This document shows positions 33,378-42,278 of a DNA stretch of 64,000 nucleotides, piece after piece (the stretch's first letter is position 1; the number at the start of each line of letters is the position of its first letter). Under the pieces are notes generated by a model. It saw only the letters and a list, made by a program, of their open reading frames with translations. It had not been told where the DNA came from and did not search any database. The translations under genes and the position numbers were made by a program. The stretch spans positions 1 to 64,000 of the forward strand of contig JAJEDD010000042.1 of assembly GCA_022821685.1 (NCBI GenBank), read 5' to 3'. This DNA is from Acidimicrobiia bacterium (GTDB lineage Bacteria; Actinomycetota; Acidimicrobiia; Acidimicrobiales; Aldehydirespiratoraceae).

Positions 33378-34889
33378 TCAGGGGAGTTCTAGGCGCAGGC
33401 CTGATTGCTGGGCGGTGATCGGATCCAGTAGAGCGTTGGTGGCCTCGAGGCGGCCCTCGACTGCGGCACGGTCGGTCCACGGCATGGCGGCCGTCCACCG
33501 CCAGGCGTGGGCCATCACCCGCACGAGCACCGAGAGGTCGCCATCGCTCAGCGAAGCCCGACGCAGACCCGAGACGTACTCGTCGCGATACACGCTGGGG
33601 ATCACGATCCGTGCCGCGCCGACGGCCGACAGCTCGGCGTTCATCATTACTCGGGCCACACGGCCGTTGCCGTCGCGAAACGGATGCACCTCCGACACCA
33701 CGAACATCACGAAAAGGGCGCGACCGATCCCGGCACCGATGTCCGAAAGTCGAGCGAGACCCTTTCGCAGCGTGCCCTCAACCAACTCCGGAGCGACGAA
33801 ATCGTAGGCCCCGACTCGGTTCGCCTCGGTCTTCCAGCATCCTGGCTGCTGATCGGGCCGGCCGCCCATGATCGCCAAGTGGCGCTCTATCAGGAAGCCC
33901 ATCAAGTCCTCGGGATCGTCGGAGACGGTGCTTCGTCCCACCGGGTCTGAGACGCAGCGGTATGTGCCGAGGATGTCGTGTCCGTCAGCGGGTCGGGAAG
34001 CGGGCGGCTGCTGCGTCTCGACGATATGCCGGGCCTCGTCGATGGTGAACTCGGTGCCCTCGATGTAGTTGGAGAAGTAGCTCTCATAGAACGGCAACTC
34101 ACTTGGAGTGTCGGGAGGAGGAAGCCAGTCCGGCACCAGGCGCGAGTCGAGTCGGGCCGCATCGCTGGCCGCACAGTCAAACATGGCCACGCGGCGCTCA
34201 TCCCAGGCTCGGCCTTGAGTCAGGGCTACCAGAAGGGGTCCTGCCTGAGGGCGGGGCGGCATACGCCCGGACACTTGGTCGAAAAGGCGCTCCACCGCCG
34301 CCGAGTGGTGCGTGGTACCGATGGCTTCAACCAGCGCGAGGGTGTCCCGGCGCAACCTCTCGATTCGCTCGGCGCCCCAGGCGAGGGACTTGCGCGCCAG
34401 CCAGTCTTCCAACTCCGCCAGGCTCAGAGTACGAGACGCTCGACCGGCCCGACTACGCGACTCGGCAAGGTTGTCGAGAAGCGTCCGCGCCGGGCTCGAC
34501 ATCCTCAGCCCGTCAGCCCACGGCAGATCCGGCACAGGAGCTTCGAGAGGCCTGCCCGGCCGCACTCGAACCTCGAGCCCGGGCAGTCGAAGCGACTTGC
34601 GGGGTAGATCCGACGCCACGAAGAGCCGTCCAGAGATGACACGGCCATCCTCGGCCGCCGACCGGTCCGCAATGAGCGCGCCAGGAAGCGCCCTGGCCAG
34701 GATGGGCCAGCGGTTCGCTATGGCGATCTCTTCAGGCGGACTAGCAAGGTCGGCGGTATAGATCTTGGGCGCGAGGCGACGAATCCTGCCCTCGCGAACC
34801 GCGCGGGTGATGACCGGGCGCGTGGCGACATCGTCAAAGAACACGGTCCGCGGCCTTCTCGGCCATGGAACATTCAACAAGCGCCGCAC
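33378..34889 (-). CDS. AbiEi-like winged-helix domain fused to a Fic domain
   Basis: 503 residues. The first ~170 residues (FFDDVATRPVITRAVREGRI, RRLAPKIYTADLASPPEEIA, SPARTLLDNLAE) resemble AbiEi-type antitoxin/transcription regulator domains. The C-terminal half is a Fic domain with the complete catalytic motif HPFRDGNGR, so AMP transfer is likely. SNYIEG in YESYFSNYIEGTEF fits the inhibitory [S/T]xxxE[G/N] motif that blocks ATP binding, placing the inhibitor in the same chain. The start is GTG 34889, the only start near the domain, immediately downstream of an AT-rich region with three operator-like repeats. The protein may repress its own gene. It could be a self-contained toxin-antitoxin. 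Confidence 0.85.
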   Translation of the reverse strand: MRRLLNVPWPRRPRTVFFDDVATRPVITRAVREGRIRRLAPKIYTADLASPPEEIAIANRWPILARALPGALIADRSAAEDGRVISGRLFVASDLPRKSLRLPGLEVRVRPGRPLEAPVPDLPWADGLRMSSPARTLLDNLAESRSRAGRASRTLSLAELEDWLARKSLAWGAERIERLRRDTLALVEAIGTTHHSAAVERLFDQVSGRMPPRPQAGPLLVALTQGRAWDERRVAMFDCAASDAARLDSRLVPDWLPPPDTPSELPFYESYFSNYIEGTEFTIDEARHIVETQQPPASRPADGHDILGTYRCVSDPVGRSTVSDDPEDLMGFLIERHLAIMGGRPDQQPGCWKTEANRVGAYDFVAPELVEGTLRKGLARLSDIGAGIGRALFVMFVVSEVHPFRDGNGRVARVMMNAELSAVGAARIVIPSVYRDEYVSGLRRASLSDGDLSVLVRVMAHAWRWTAAMPWTDRAAVEGRLEATNALLDPITAQQSGLRLELP

Positions 34890-34894
34890 CGAGG

Positions 34895-35006
34895 TTTACA
34901 TTATCGGCTGTTAGTCAGAATTACTTTACATTTTAGGATGTTACAGACCTGTGGTTGTTCAAATTCGACGACCTAGGCGCTGAATCTTTACATTTTGGGC
35001 TGTTAG
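34895..35006. promoter_or_regulatory. Three AT-rich operator-like repeats upstream of the AbiEi/Fic gene
   Basis: Copies of a 20-nt sequence, consensus TTTACATTWTNGGNTGTTA plus one base, lie at 34895-34914, 34925-34944 and 34987-35006, all in the same direction, starting 30 and 62 nt apart (about 3 and 6 helical turns). Each is an imperfect palindrome (TTACAT, 6 nt, MTGTTA). On the minus strand the copy nearest the gene contains GATAAT, a -10-like box 10 nt before the GTG, so a bound protein would cover the promoter. Confidence 0.75.
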
Positions 35007-35012
35007 CCATAT

Positions 35013-35519
35013 TCAGGAGTGGCCGCCTCGCTTTACGCCTCCGTACTTCATTCGGGTGTCGCTCATTGAGGCTGAGCGGGCCTCGTCTGTTTGGATATCG
35101 CCGTCTACCAGCTCGCCAATGAACAGGGTGTGGGTGCCCAGGTCGATGGATTGGCGTACCTCACAGTCCATCCAGGCGATCGCCTCGGCGAACACAGGCG
35201 CGCCGGTGGCCGCTTCCCGCACCGCCCGGCCGTTGAGGGTTCCGTCGGCGTAAGTGGCCGGCTTGGAGAACTTCACGAACACCCGGGTGTCTTCCGAATC
35301 CCAGAGGTTGACGGTAAACGAGCCCCCCTGCGAGATGAGCCGGTGCGTGACCGCCGTATTGTCCACTCCAACCCCTATGAGGACCGGCTCCATCGACAGC
35401 TGCGTGATCCAGCTCGCGGTCATGGCGTTGCGCTCGTCGCCCGAGCGCGAGCCGATCAGGGCCAGAGCGTTGGGGATCTTCCAGGTCAACCGGTTCACGA
35501 GTTGGTCGTCAAGAGCCAT
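35013..35519 (-). CDS. Flavin reductase family protein (FMN-binding split barrel)
   Basis: 168 residues: N-terminal WKIPNALALIGSRSGDERNAMTASWITQLSMEPVLIGVGV is the typical flavin-binding start, and VNLWDSEDTRVFVKFSKPA and HTLFIGELVDGDI follow. Such proteins reduce free FMN or FAD with NAD(P)H for two-component monooxygenases; it could serve the HpaB-like oxygenase encoded 5 kb away, though not in the same operon. ATG 35519 has a weak GGGTGG upstream. It is divergent from the EamA transporter gene. Confidence 0.85.
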   Translation of the reverse strand: MALDDQLVNRLTWKIPNALALIGSRSGDERNAMTASWITQLSMEPVLIGVGVDNTAVTHRLISQGGSFTVNLWDSEDTRVFVKFSKPATYADGTLNGRAVREAATGAPVFAEAIAWMDCEVRQSIDLGTHTLFIGELVDGDIQTDEARSASMSDTRMKYGGVKRGGHS

Positions 35520-35543
35520 CGCGCCACCCTACTCGGAGGCCTG

Positions 35544-35573
35544 ATGCGCAATCGCAGGCCCCTGTTCCGGTGA
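35544..35573 (+). CDS. Nine-codon upstream ORF with duplicated ribosome-binding site
   Basis: ATG 35544 begins MRNRRPLFR then TGA. The sequence before it, TCGGAGGCCTGATGC, is repeated exactly 73 nt downstream at the start of the EamA gene. It may be a leader peptide or simply the trace of a small duplication of the translation start. Confidence 0.35.
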   Translation: MRNRRPLFR

Positions 35574-35616
35574 TCTCGGTGCGCCGCACCGACCCGCCAT
35601 CATATTCGGAGGCCTG

Positions 35617-36459
35617 ATGCCCGACCGCCGCCCCCCTCCCGAGGTGCTGTTCATGGCCGGGGCGGTGTCGCAATACCTGGGCGCGGCTGTCGCCGCGACG
35701 CTGTTCGACGAACTGGCACCGGGCGGGGTGGCGCTGCTGCGGGTGCTGGCCGCAGGATCGGTGATCGTGGTGCTGCGGCGCTCCTGGCGGCGGCGCTGGC
35801 CGGTCCGCGACCTGGGCCGGGCTGCGGCCTTCGGGGTGTCGCTGGCCGCCATGAACCTGTGCTTCTACCTGGCCATGGACCGGCTGCCGCTGGGCAACGC
35901 GGTAGCCATCGAGTTCACCGGACCGGTAGTGGTGGCCGCGCTCGGCGCACGGACGCTGCGCTCGGCGGGGGCGCTGGCCCTGGCCGCGGCGGGCGTGCTG
36001 GTGCTGGCCGGGGTGGAGTCCGATGGCACCGCCGCGGGGGTGGGATTCGCGCTGTTGGCTGCGGCGTTCTGGGCCGGCTACATCCTGCTCGGCTACCGAG
36101 TGGCCCGCAGCCCGACCGCAGTGGACGGGCTGGGGCTGGGAATGCTGATCGGCGCGCTGGCCATCAGCGGGTTCGGGGCGGCCCCGGTGGCCGGCGCCCT
36201 GGACGCTCCGTTGCTGCTGGCGGTGGGCCTGGGCACCGGGATCCTGTCCAACGTGATCCCCTACCGGATCGATCAGACGGCGATGCGTCTCATCGACCCG
36301 CACCGCTTTGCCCTGCTCCAGGCCCTGCTTCCGGCCACCGCGACCCTGGTCGGGCTGGTTGCGCTTGCCCAGGTCCCCAGCGGCCGGGAGGGGCTGGGCA
36401 TCGCCCTAGTGATCGCGGCCATCGCAGCCAGCCGTCTCAACGACCGAGCGATCAGGTGA
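35617..36459 (+). CDS. EamA/DMT family transporter (RhtA-like)
   Basis: 280 residues with ten predicted membrane helices arranged as two EamA repeats. The first repeat has AVSQYLGAAVAATLFDELAPGGVALLR and the middle has MNLCFYLAMDRLPLGNAVAIEFTGP, typical of the RhtA amino-acid exporter branch; the second repeat has GTGILSNVIPYRIDQTAMRLIDPHRFALLQAL. It probably exports amino acids or related metabolites. GGAGG lies 5 nt before ATG 35617. It is convergent with asd. Confidence 0.88.
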   Translation: MPDRRPPPEVLFMAGAVSQYLGAAVAATLFDELAPGGVALLRVLAAGSVIVVLRRSWRRRWPVRDLGRAAAFGVSLAAMNLCFYLAMDRLPLGNAVAIEFTGPVVVAALGARTLRSAGALALAAAGVLVLAGVESDGTAAGVGFALLAAAFWAGYILLGYRVARSPTAVDGLGLGMLIGALAISGFGAAPVAGALDAPLLLAVGLGTGILSNVIPYRIDQTAMRLIDPHRFALLQALLPATATLVGLVALAQVPSGREGLGIALVIAAIAASRLNDRAIR

Positions 36460-36499
36460 GCGAATCAGCCCCGCAGCGCCGCATGGGCCTGAGAATCAC

Positions 36500-37579
<1,080 letters not shown>

Positions 37580-37624
37580 CTACCACCCCGCAGCGCACGC
37601 GCCAGCCGACTCCACCGCGGCACC

Positions 37625-38863
37625 TCAGTAGCCGGTGGCGCGCTCGGCGGGATCCTTGTGGAGCTCGAAGGACTGGTGCAGAGCGCCGACGGCCGGCTCC
37701 ATGTCGCCGGCCCGGATCACGCACGAGATGCGGATGGCAGAGGTGGAGATCATCTCGATGTTGATCCCGGCCGAGGCCAGCGTCTCGAACATCCGGGCGG
37801 CCACCCCCGGGTTGGTCTGCATGCCCGCACCGATCAGGCTCACTCGGGCGATGTCGTCGTCGGCGGCCACATTGTCGGCCCCCAGCTCGTCGATCAGTCC
37901 CTGCGCCACCGACCGGGCCGCGTCGAGCTGTAAGCGGGGGACGGTGAAACTGATGTCGGTGACGCCCTGGCTCGACACGTTCTGCACGATCATGTCCACA
38001 TTCACGTCGCTGTCGGCCAGCGCCCGGAACAGCCGTCCGGCCACGCCGGGCTTGTCGGCCACCCCCGAGACGGTCATCTTGGCCTCGCTGCCATCGTGGG
38101 TGACGGCAGAGATGATGGCGTGTTCCATGGCTTCCTCCCCGGTTACGGTCGTTCCCGGCATCCAGCTGAAAGCGGACCGGACATGCAGCTCCACGCCGTA
38201 AGTCCGGGCCAGCTCCACTGCCCGCATGGCCGGCTTGGGGCAGCCGCTGGCGGTCATCTCGAGCAGTTCGTCGAACGAGACCAGATCCATGCGCCGCGCC
38301 TCAGCCACGATGCGAGGGTCGGCGCTGAACACGCCGGGCACATCGGTGTAGATCTCGCAGTAGTCGGCATCGAGGACGTGGGCCAGCGCCACCGCGGTGG
38401 TGTCGGAGCCGCCCCGGCCGAAGAAGGTCACGTCGCCGTCGCCCGACACCCCCTGCGAGCCGCCCACCACCGGCACCAGGCCGCGCTCCACCGCCTCGAC
38501 GACCCGTCGGGGGGTGATCTCCACGATCTTGGCCGCGGTGTGGGAGGCGTCGGTGCGGAAGCCGGCCTGGCTGCCGGTGAACGAGGCGGCGGGCACGCCC
38601 AAGTCGCTGAGGGCCATGGCCATGAGGGCGCAGGCCTTGCGCTCGCCGCCGGTGATGAGCATGTCGAGCTCGCGTCCCGGCGGATCGGCGGCCACATCGG
38701 AGGCCATGCGCAGCAGCTCGTCGGTCTCGCTGCCCATGGCCGACACCACCAGCACGACCTCGTCGCCGTGGTTGCGGCGGCGGGCCACATGGTCGGCCAC
38801 GATCCGAATGCGATCGGGACCGGCCACCGAAGTGCCACCAAACTTCTCCACGACGCGGGCCAC
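37625..38863 (-). CDS. lysC: Aspartokinase
   Basis: 412 residues. N-terminal KFGGTSVA, the ATP/aspartate region GRGGSDTTAVALAHVLDADYCEIYTDVPGV, and two C-terminal ACT domains (EAKMTVSGVADKPGVAGRLF and ARVSLIGAGMQTNPGVAARMF) for feedback control by lysine and/or threonine. First enzyme of the aspartate family pathway. An internal start before the ACT region, as used for separate beta subunits in other actinobacteria, is possible but not evident. Start GTG 38863 with TAGCCT 8 nt upstream, i.e. leaderless. The next gene, asd, is the following pathway step. Confidence 0.96.
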   Translation of the reverse strand: MARVVEKFGGTSVAGPDRIRIVADHVARRRNHGDEVVLVVSAMGSETDELLRMASDVAADPPGRELDMLITGGERKACALMAMALSDLGVPAASFTGSQAGFRTDASHTAAKIVEITPRRVVEAVERGLVPVVGGSQGVSGDGDVTFFGRGGSDTTAVALAHVLDADYCEIYTDVPGVFSADPRIVAEARRMDLVSFDELLEMTASGCPKPAMRAVELARTYGVELHVRSAFSWMPGTTVTGEEAMEHAIISAVTHDGSEAKMTVSGVADKPGVAGRLFRALADSDVNVDMIVQNVSSQGVTDISFTVPRLQLDAARSVAQGLIDELGADNVAADDDIARVSLIGAGMQTNPGVAARMFETLASAGINIEMISTSAIRISCVIRAGDMEPAVGALHQSFELHKDPAERATGY

Positions 38864-38871
38864 GACCGATC

Positions 38872-38877
38872 AGGCTA
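38872..38877 (-). promoter_or_regulatory. -10 box of lysC, leaderless
   Basis: TAGCCT on the minus strand, 8 nt before the GTG at 38863; same box and spacing as asd. Confidence 0.5.
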
Positions 38878-38959
38878 CCGGAGCCTCCAGTGGAGCCCGG
38901 CCTAGAGCGCGTGCCGAAGGTGTTGCCCGAACCCCAGTATTTCGTGGCAATCTTTGGGG

Positions 38960-39358
38960 GTGAGCGAAGCGCTCGCCGATGAGATCGTTCTGAGGGTGCC
39001 CGCGTCGGTCGAGCACGCGCGGGTCGCGCGGGTGGGAGCCGCCGCGGTGGCGCTGCGCCAGGGAATGTCGTTCACCGAGATCGACGAGCTGCGAGCCGCG
39101 GTCGATCAGGCCATCGAACTGCTGCTGGAGCAGCCCGCCGCGGGCGACGCCTCCATCGAGTGCATCTTCAGGGCGCACCGAGGATGGCTGGAGATGGAGG
39201 CGCGGCGCACCGACGAGGCTGGCGTGGCGGACACGGCCGCGGCCCGGTTCAAGAAGGCGGTCGATGCCGCCAACGTGTCGGCCAGCGTGGAGCCCGACCG
39301 GGGGTGGCTGCTGATGCGCAAGCCGGTCGGCCGCCCCGGCAGCCGCCCCGCTGCCTGA
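38960..39358 (+). CDS. RsbW-like anti-sigma factor/HATPase domain, short
   Basis: 132 residues. LRVPASVEHARVARVGAAAVALRQGMSFTEIDELRAAVDQAIELLLEQ matches the N-terminal strand and N-box helix of RsbW/SpoIIAB anti-sigma kinases. The later glycine-rich G1/G2 boxes are not clear (DTAAARFKKAVDAANVSASVEP), so kinase activity is doubtful. It could bind a sigma factor or a STAS protein such as the one at 5243. GTG 38960 is the likely start. The 3' end runs into a duplicated segment and a partial dispersed repeat, and the last codons (PGSRPAA) may be affected. Confidence 0.65.
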   Translation: MSEALADEIVLRVPASVEHARVARVGAAAVALRQGMSFTEIDELRAAVDQAIELLLEQPAAGDASIECIFRAHRGWLEMEARRTDEAGVADTAAARFKKAVDAANVSASVEPDRGWLLMRKPVGRPGSRPAA

Positions 39359-39416
39359 GTCCGAGCGGCAAGCGAGCGAAACTGGTCCATACGGGCGAGG
39401 CCGCTGCCTGAGTCCG
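39348..39416 (+). repeat. Truncated dispersed repeat copy F flanked by 16-bp direct repeats
   Basis: CCGCTGCCTGAGTCCG occurs at 39348-39363 and 39401-39416. Between them lies the left arm of the family (GAGCGGCAAGCGAGCG...CATACGGGCGAGGC). This looks like an insertion or duplication footprint. Confidence 0.75.
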
Positions 39417-39417
39417 C

Positions 39418-39855
39418 TCAGCGGCCGGTTGAGCCGAAGCCTTGATCGCCCCGCGTCGACGGGTCGAGGCTGTCCACCTCAATCAGGCGCACCTGCTGCA
39501 CCGCCATCACCACCAGCTGGGCGATGCGCTCGCCCCGCCGCAAGGTGAACGGCGCCGACGAGTCGGTGTTGACCAGAATCACCTTGAGCTCTCCCCGATA
39601 GCCCGAATCGATGAGGCCGGGTGTGTTGAGGCAGGTCACGCCATGGTTGAGGGCCAGCCCGCTGCGGGGAAGCACGAAGCCCGCGCAGCCCTCCGGCAGC
39701 GAAATGGCCACGCCGGTCGGCACCAGCGCCCGGCCTCCCCCCGGAGCCAGCACGGCCGCGGTGCGGGCTAGCAGGTCGATGCCGGCGTCGCCGGGGCGGG
39801 CGTAGCCGGGCAGGGGCAGGTCGCGGTCGAGCCGCAGGATGGCAACGTCGAGCAC
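39418..39855 (-). CDS. dut: dUTP diphosphatase
   Basis: 145 residues with all five dUTPase motifs: GDAGIDLLA, PRSGLAL, LIDSGYRGELKVILVN, RGERIAQLVV and the C-terminal P-loop-like RGDQGFGSTG. It hydrolyses dUTP to dUMP and pyrophosphate as a homotrimer. GTG 39855 is supported by TAATCT ending 6 nt upstream, a leaderless promoter. It is divergent from orn. The stop lies next to a truncated dispersed repeat. Confidence 0.96.
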   Translation of the reverse strand: MLDVAILRLDRDLPLPGYARPGDAGIDLLARTAAVLAPGGGRALVPTGVAISLPEGCAGFVLPRSGLALNHGVTCLNTPGLIDSGYRGELKVILVNTDSSAPFTLRRGERIAQLVVMAVQQVRLIEVDSLDPSTRGDQGFGSTGR

Positions 39856-39861
39856 CGGCCG

Positions 39862-39867
39862 AGATTA
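39862..39867 (-). promoter_or_regulatory. -10 box of dut, leaderless
   Basis: TAATCT on the minus strand, 6 nt before the GTG at 39855. Confidence 0.5.
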
Positions 39868-39977
39868 GCCGCACCGCGGCACGGCCACCTGCCCCGCCGC
39901 AGCGAACGGTCGGCCCAGCACGGCCACCGACGAACAGGCCCGGCCGCCTCTATCGGCGCGCCGCTGCGGGGCCTCGT

Positions 39978-39983
39978 TATCCT
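39978..39983 (+). promoter_or_regulatory. -10 box of orn, leaderless
   Basis: TATCCT, 6 nt before the GTG at 39990. Confidence 0.5.
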
Positions 39984-39989
39984 GCCGCG

Positions 39990-40532
39990 GTGCTTGTGTG
40001 GATGGACTTGGAGATGACCGGGCTCGATCCCGAAATCCACTCCATCGTCGAGATCGCCGTCCTCGTCACCGACGACGACCTGGAGCTGGTGGCCCGCGGC
40101 CCCGACCTCATCGTCCATCAGCCCGACGAGGCGCTGAACCGGATGGACGACACCGTGCGGGCCATGCACACCGACAGCGGGCTGCTCGACGAGATCAAGG
40201 CCTCGACCGTGACTCTGGCCGAAGCCGGCTCGGCGGTGCTCGCCTTCCTGCAGGCCCACATCACCGAGCCCCGCACCGTGCCGCTGTGCGGCAACTCCAT
40301 CGGCACCGACCGCCGGTTCCTGGCCCGGCACCTCCCCGAGATCGAGGATTTCCTCCACTACCGCTCGATCGACGTGTCGACCGTGAAGGAGCTTGCCCGC
40401 CGCTGGCAGCCGGCGGTTTACGAGGGCGCGCCGGCCAAGGCTGAGGGCCACCGCGCCCTCGACGACATTCTGGAGAGCCTCGAGGAGCTGCGCTGGTACC
40501 GCCGGGCCGGATTCATCGGCACCGGGCCATGA
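39990..40532 (+). CDS. orn: Oligoribonuclease
   Basis: 180 residues, DEDDh 3'-5' exonuclease: WMDLEMTGLD with the first Asp-Glu pair, GNSIGTDRRFL with the second Asp, and AEGHRALDDILESLEEL with the His and last Asp. It degrades short RNAs and pGpG to mononucleotides. GTG 39990 has a TATCCT box 6 nt upstream and no ribosome-binding site, so the mRNA appears leaderless. The stop overlaps the start of the metallo-hydrolase gene (ATGA). Confidence 0.96.
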   Translation: MLVWMDLEMTGLDPEIHSIVEIAVLVTDDDLELVARGPDLIVHQPDEALNRMDDTVRAMHTDSGLLDEIKASTVTLAEAGSAVLAFLQAHITEPRTVPLCGNSIGTDRRFLARHLPEIEDFLHYRSIDVSTVKELARRWQPAVYEGAPAKAEGHRALDDILESLEELRWYRRAGFIGTGP

Positions 40533-41620
40533 CCACCGCCACGTACACCCGCCAGGAGCAGGAGCCCGCCTCCTCAGAGGTGACCGAGGTGGCGCCGGGC
40601 GTGCTGCGGCTGCAGCTGCCCGTCGACATGCCGGGCCTCGGCCACGTCAACTGCTACGCCCTGATCGACTCCGCCGGCGCCGCGTTGGTGGATCCCGGAC
40701 TGCCCGGCGAAGAGTCGTGGTCGGCGCTGAACGACCGGCTCAAGCAGGCCGGCATCCCGCTGCGGCGGGTTCACACCGTGATCGTCACCCACTCCCACCC
40801 CGACCACTTCGGGGGCAGCCACCAGCTGCGGTCCGAGACCGGCGCCGAGCTGCTGGCCCACACCGACTTCACCAACCACCACGCAGCCGAAGCCGCCAAC
40901 GCCGACATCGACCTGGAGCTGCTGGAGCTGGATCCCGAGGCGCTGATCGAGCTTTGGAAGGCCAAGCTGCAGGACCGGGGCGTCACCCCCTGGGGGACCC
41001 GGCGCGAACCGCCGCCCGACGAGTTCATCCGGCGGTTCATCCAGACCGGCGCCGCGGGCAGCCTGCCCCGCTTCAGGGTGCCGGAGCCGACCATCCGCCT
41101 CACCGACGACGACCGAGTGCGGCTGGCCGGGCGGGACTGGTTCGCGATCTACACGCCCGGCCACACCGCCGACCACCTGTGCCTGTGGGATCCGGCCGAG
41201 GGCGTGCTGCTGGCCGGCGACCACGTGCTGCCGACCATCACGCCCCACATCGCGGGCTCGACCGATCTGGACGATCCGCTGGCCGCGTTCTTCGCTTCGC
41301 TGGAGCGGGTGGGCGCATTCGAGGGGGTGAAGGTGTGCCTGCCCGCCCACGGCCACCCCTTCTGCGACCTGCGGGGGCGCACCGACGGCATCCGTCGGCA
41401 CCACCGCGATCGGCTGGACCGGCTCCGGGCGGCAACCGCCGAGTTGGGCCGTGCTCCGGTGGGGGCCTACATGAAGGAGCTGTTCTCCGAGCGGGCCTGG
41501 GGCGACATGGCCGCCAGCGAGACGTTCGCCCATCTGGAGCACCTGCGGGTGCTCGGCGAGATCGATAGCAGCCGCGACCACAACGGGCTACTGCACTACC
41601 AGCCCAGCCCGCAAAACTGA
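40529..41620 (+). CDS. MBL-fold metallo-hydrolase
   Basis: 363 residues. THSHPDHFGG gives the HxHxDH metal motif, TPGHTADH the next His, AGDHVLP the bridging Asp, and AHGHPF the last His, so a dinuclear zinc site is complete. The C-terminal ~80 residues are helical (RRHHRDRLDRLRAA...ETFAHLEHLRVLGEI), as in thiolesterase or beta-lactamase-like proteins of the LACTB2/RNase Z-like subgroup. Coupled to orn by an ATGA overlap. Substrate unknown; a CoA thioester or nucleic-acid fragment are both possible. Confidence 0.88.
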   Translation: MTTATYTRQEQEPASSEVTEVAPGVLRLQLPVDMPGLGHVNCYALIDSAGAALVDPGLPGEESWSALNDRLKQAGIPLRRVHTVIVTHSHPDHFGGSHQLRSETGAELLAHTDFTNHHAAEAANADIDLELLELDPEALIELWKAKLQDRGVTPWGTRREPPPDEFIRRFIQTGAAGSLPRFRVPEPTIRLTDDDRVRLAGRDWFAIYTPGHTADHLCLWDPAEGVLLAGDHVLPTITPHIAGSTDLDDPLAAFFASLERVGAFEGVKVCLPAHGHPFCDLRGRTDGIRRHHRDRLDRLRAATAELGRAPVGAYMKELFSERAWGDMAASETFAHLEHLRVLGEIDSSRDHNGLLHYQPSPQN

Positions 41621-41644
41621 TCGCAGAGCGCCGGTAGCAGGGCA

Positions 41645-42274
41645 ATGACAGCTGAGAGCGAGCACCCGAGCCGCGGCAACCGGGCTCGCCTGGCGATTGG
41701 CCTGGCCGTGGCTGCAGCCGCAACCGCGGTCGCCTTCGTGGCCGAGGGCGTCCTCTCGTCGGAGGATCACGACGACACGGCTGTGACCGTCTCCGCTGAC
41801 GGCCGGCTGGGCGCAGAGACCGCCGCTCCGTCTGGGGATCCCGGCGCAACGAGCCTGTCCGAGTTGACCTTCGACCGCTTCGACGGCAGCACCGGCAGCA
41901 TCGCCGACTACGCGGGCGCGCCGCTGGTGGTGAACTTCTTCGCGTCGTGGTGCCCGCCCTGCGTGAGGGAGATGCCGGAGTTCCAGGAGGTCTTCGAGAG
42001 CCTCGAAGGCCGGGTGGCCTTCCTCGGGCTCTCGCAGGACTCAGCCGCGCAGGATGCTCTCAACCTGGTGGACACCACCGGCGTAACCTACGACGTGGGC
42101 TGGGATCTCGACCTCGAGGTCTACAAGGCCACCGGGAGCATCGCCATGCCCACCACCGCCTTCGTCTCGCCCTCCGGGGAACTGCTCGACACCTTCGCCG
42201 GGGTGCTCGACGCCGAATCGTTGGCTGAGCGCATCAACGACTCGCTCGGCGTGGCGGCCGGGGCACCGGCTTAG
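41645..42274 (+). CDS. TlpA/ResA-like membrane-anchored thiol-disulfide oxidoreductase
   Basis: 209 residues. One N-terminal membrane anchor (LAIGLAVAAAATAVAFVAEGVL), then a thioredoxin fold with ASWCPPCVREMPEF (CxxC) and the cis-Pro region IAMPTTAFV. It faces outward and reduces disulfides, for example in apocytochrome c. The next gene, 4 nt after, encodes a CcdA-like electron carrier, so the two form a reducing pathway that fits the c-type heme in the COX II subunit of this window. Confidence 0.9.
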   Translation: MTAESEHPSRGNRARLAIGLAVAAAATAVAFVAEGVLSSEDHDDTAVTVSADGRLGAETAAPSGDPGATSLSELTFDRFDGSTGSIADYAGAPLVVNFFASWCPPCVREMPEFQEVFESLEGRVAFLGLSQDSAAQDALNLVDTTGVTYDVGWDLDLEVYKATGSIAMPTTAFVSPSGELLDTFAGVLDAESLAERINDSLGVAAGAPA

Positions 42275-42278
42275 CAAC

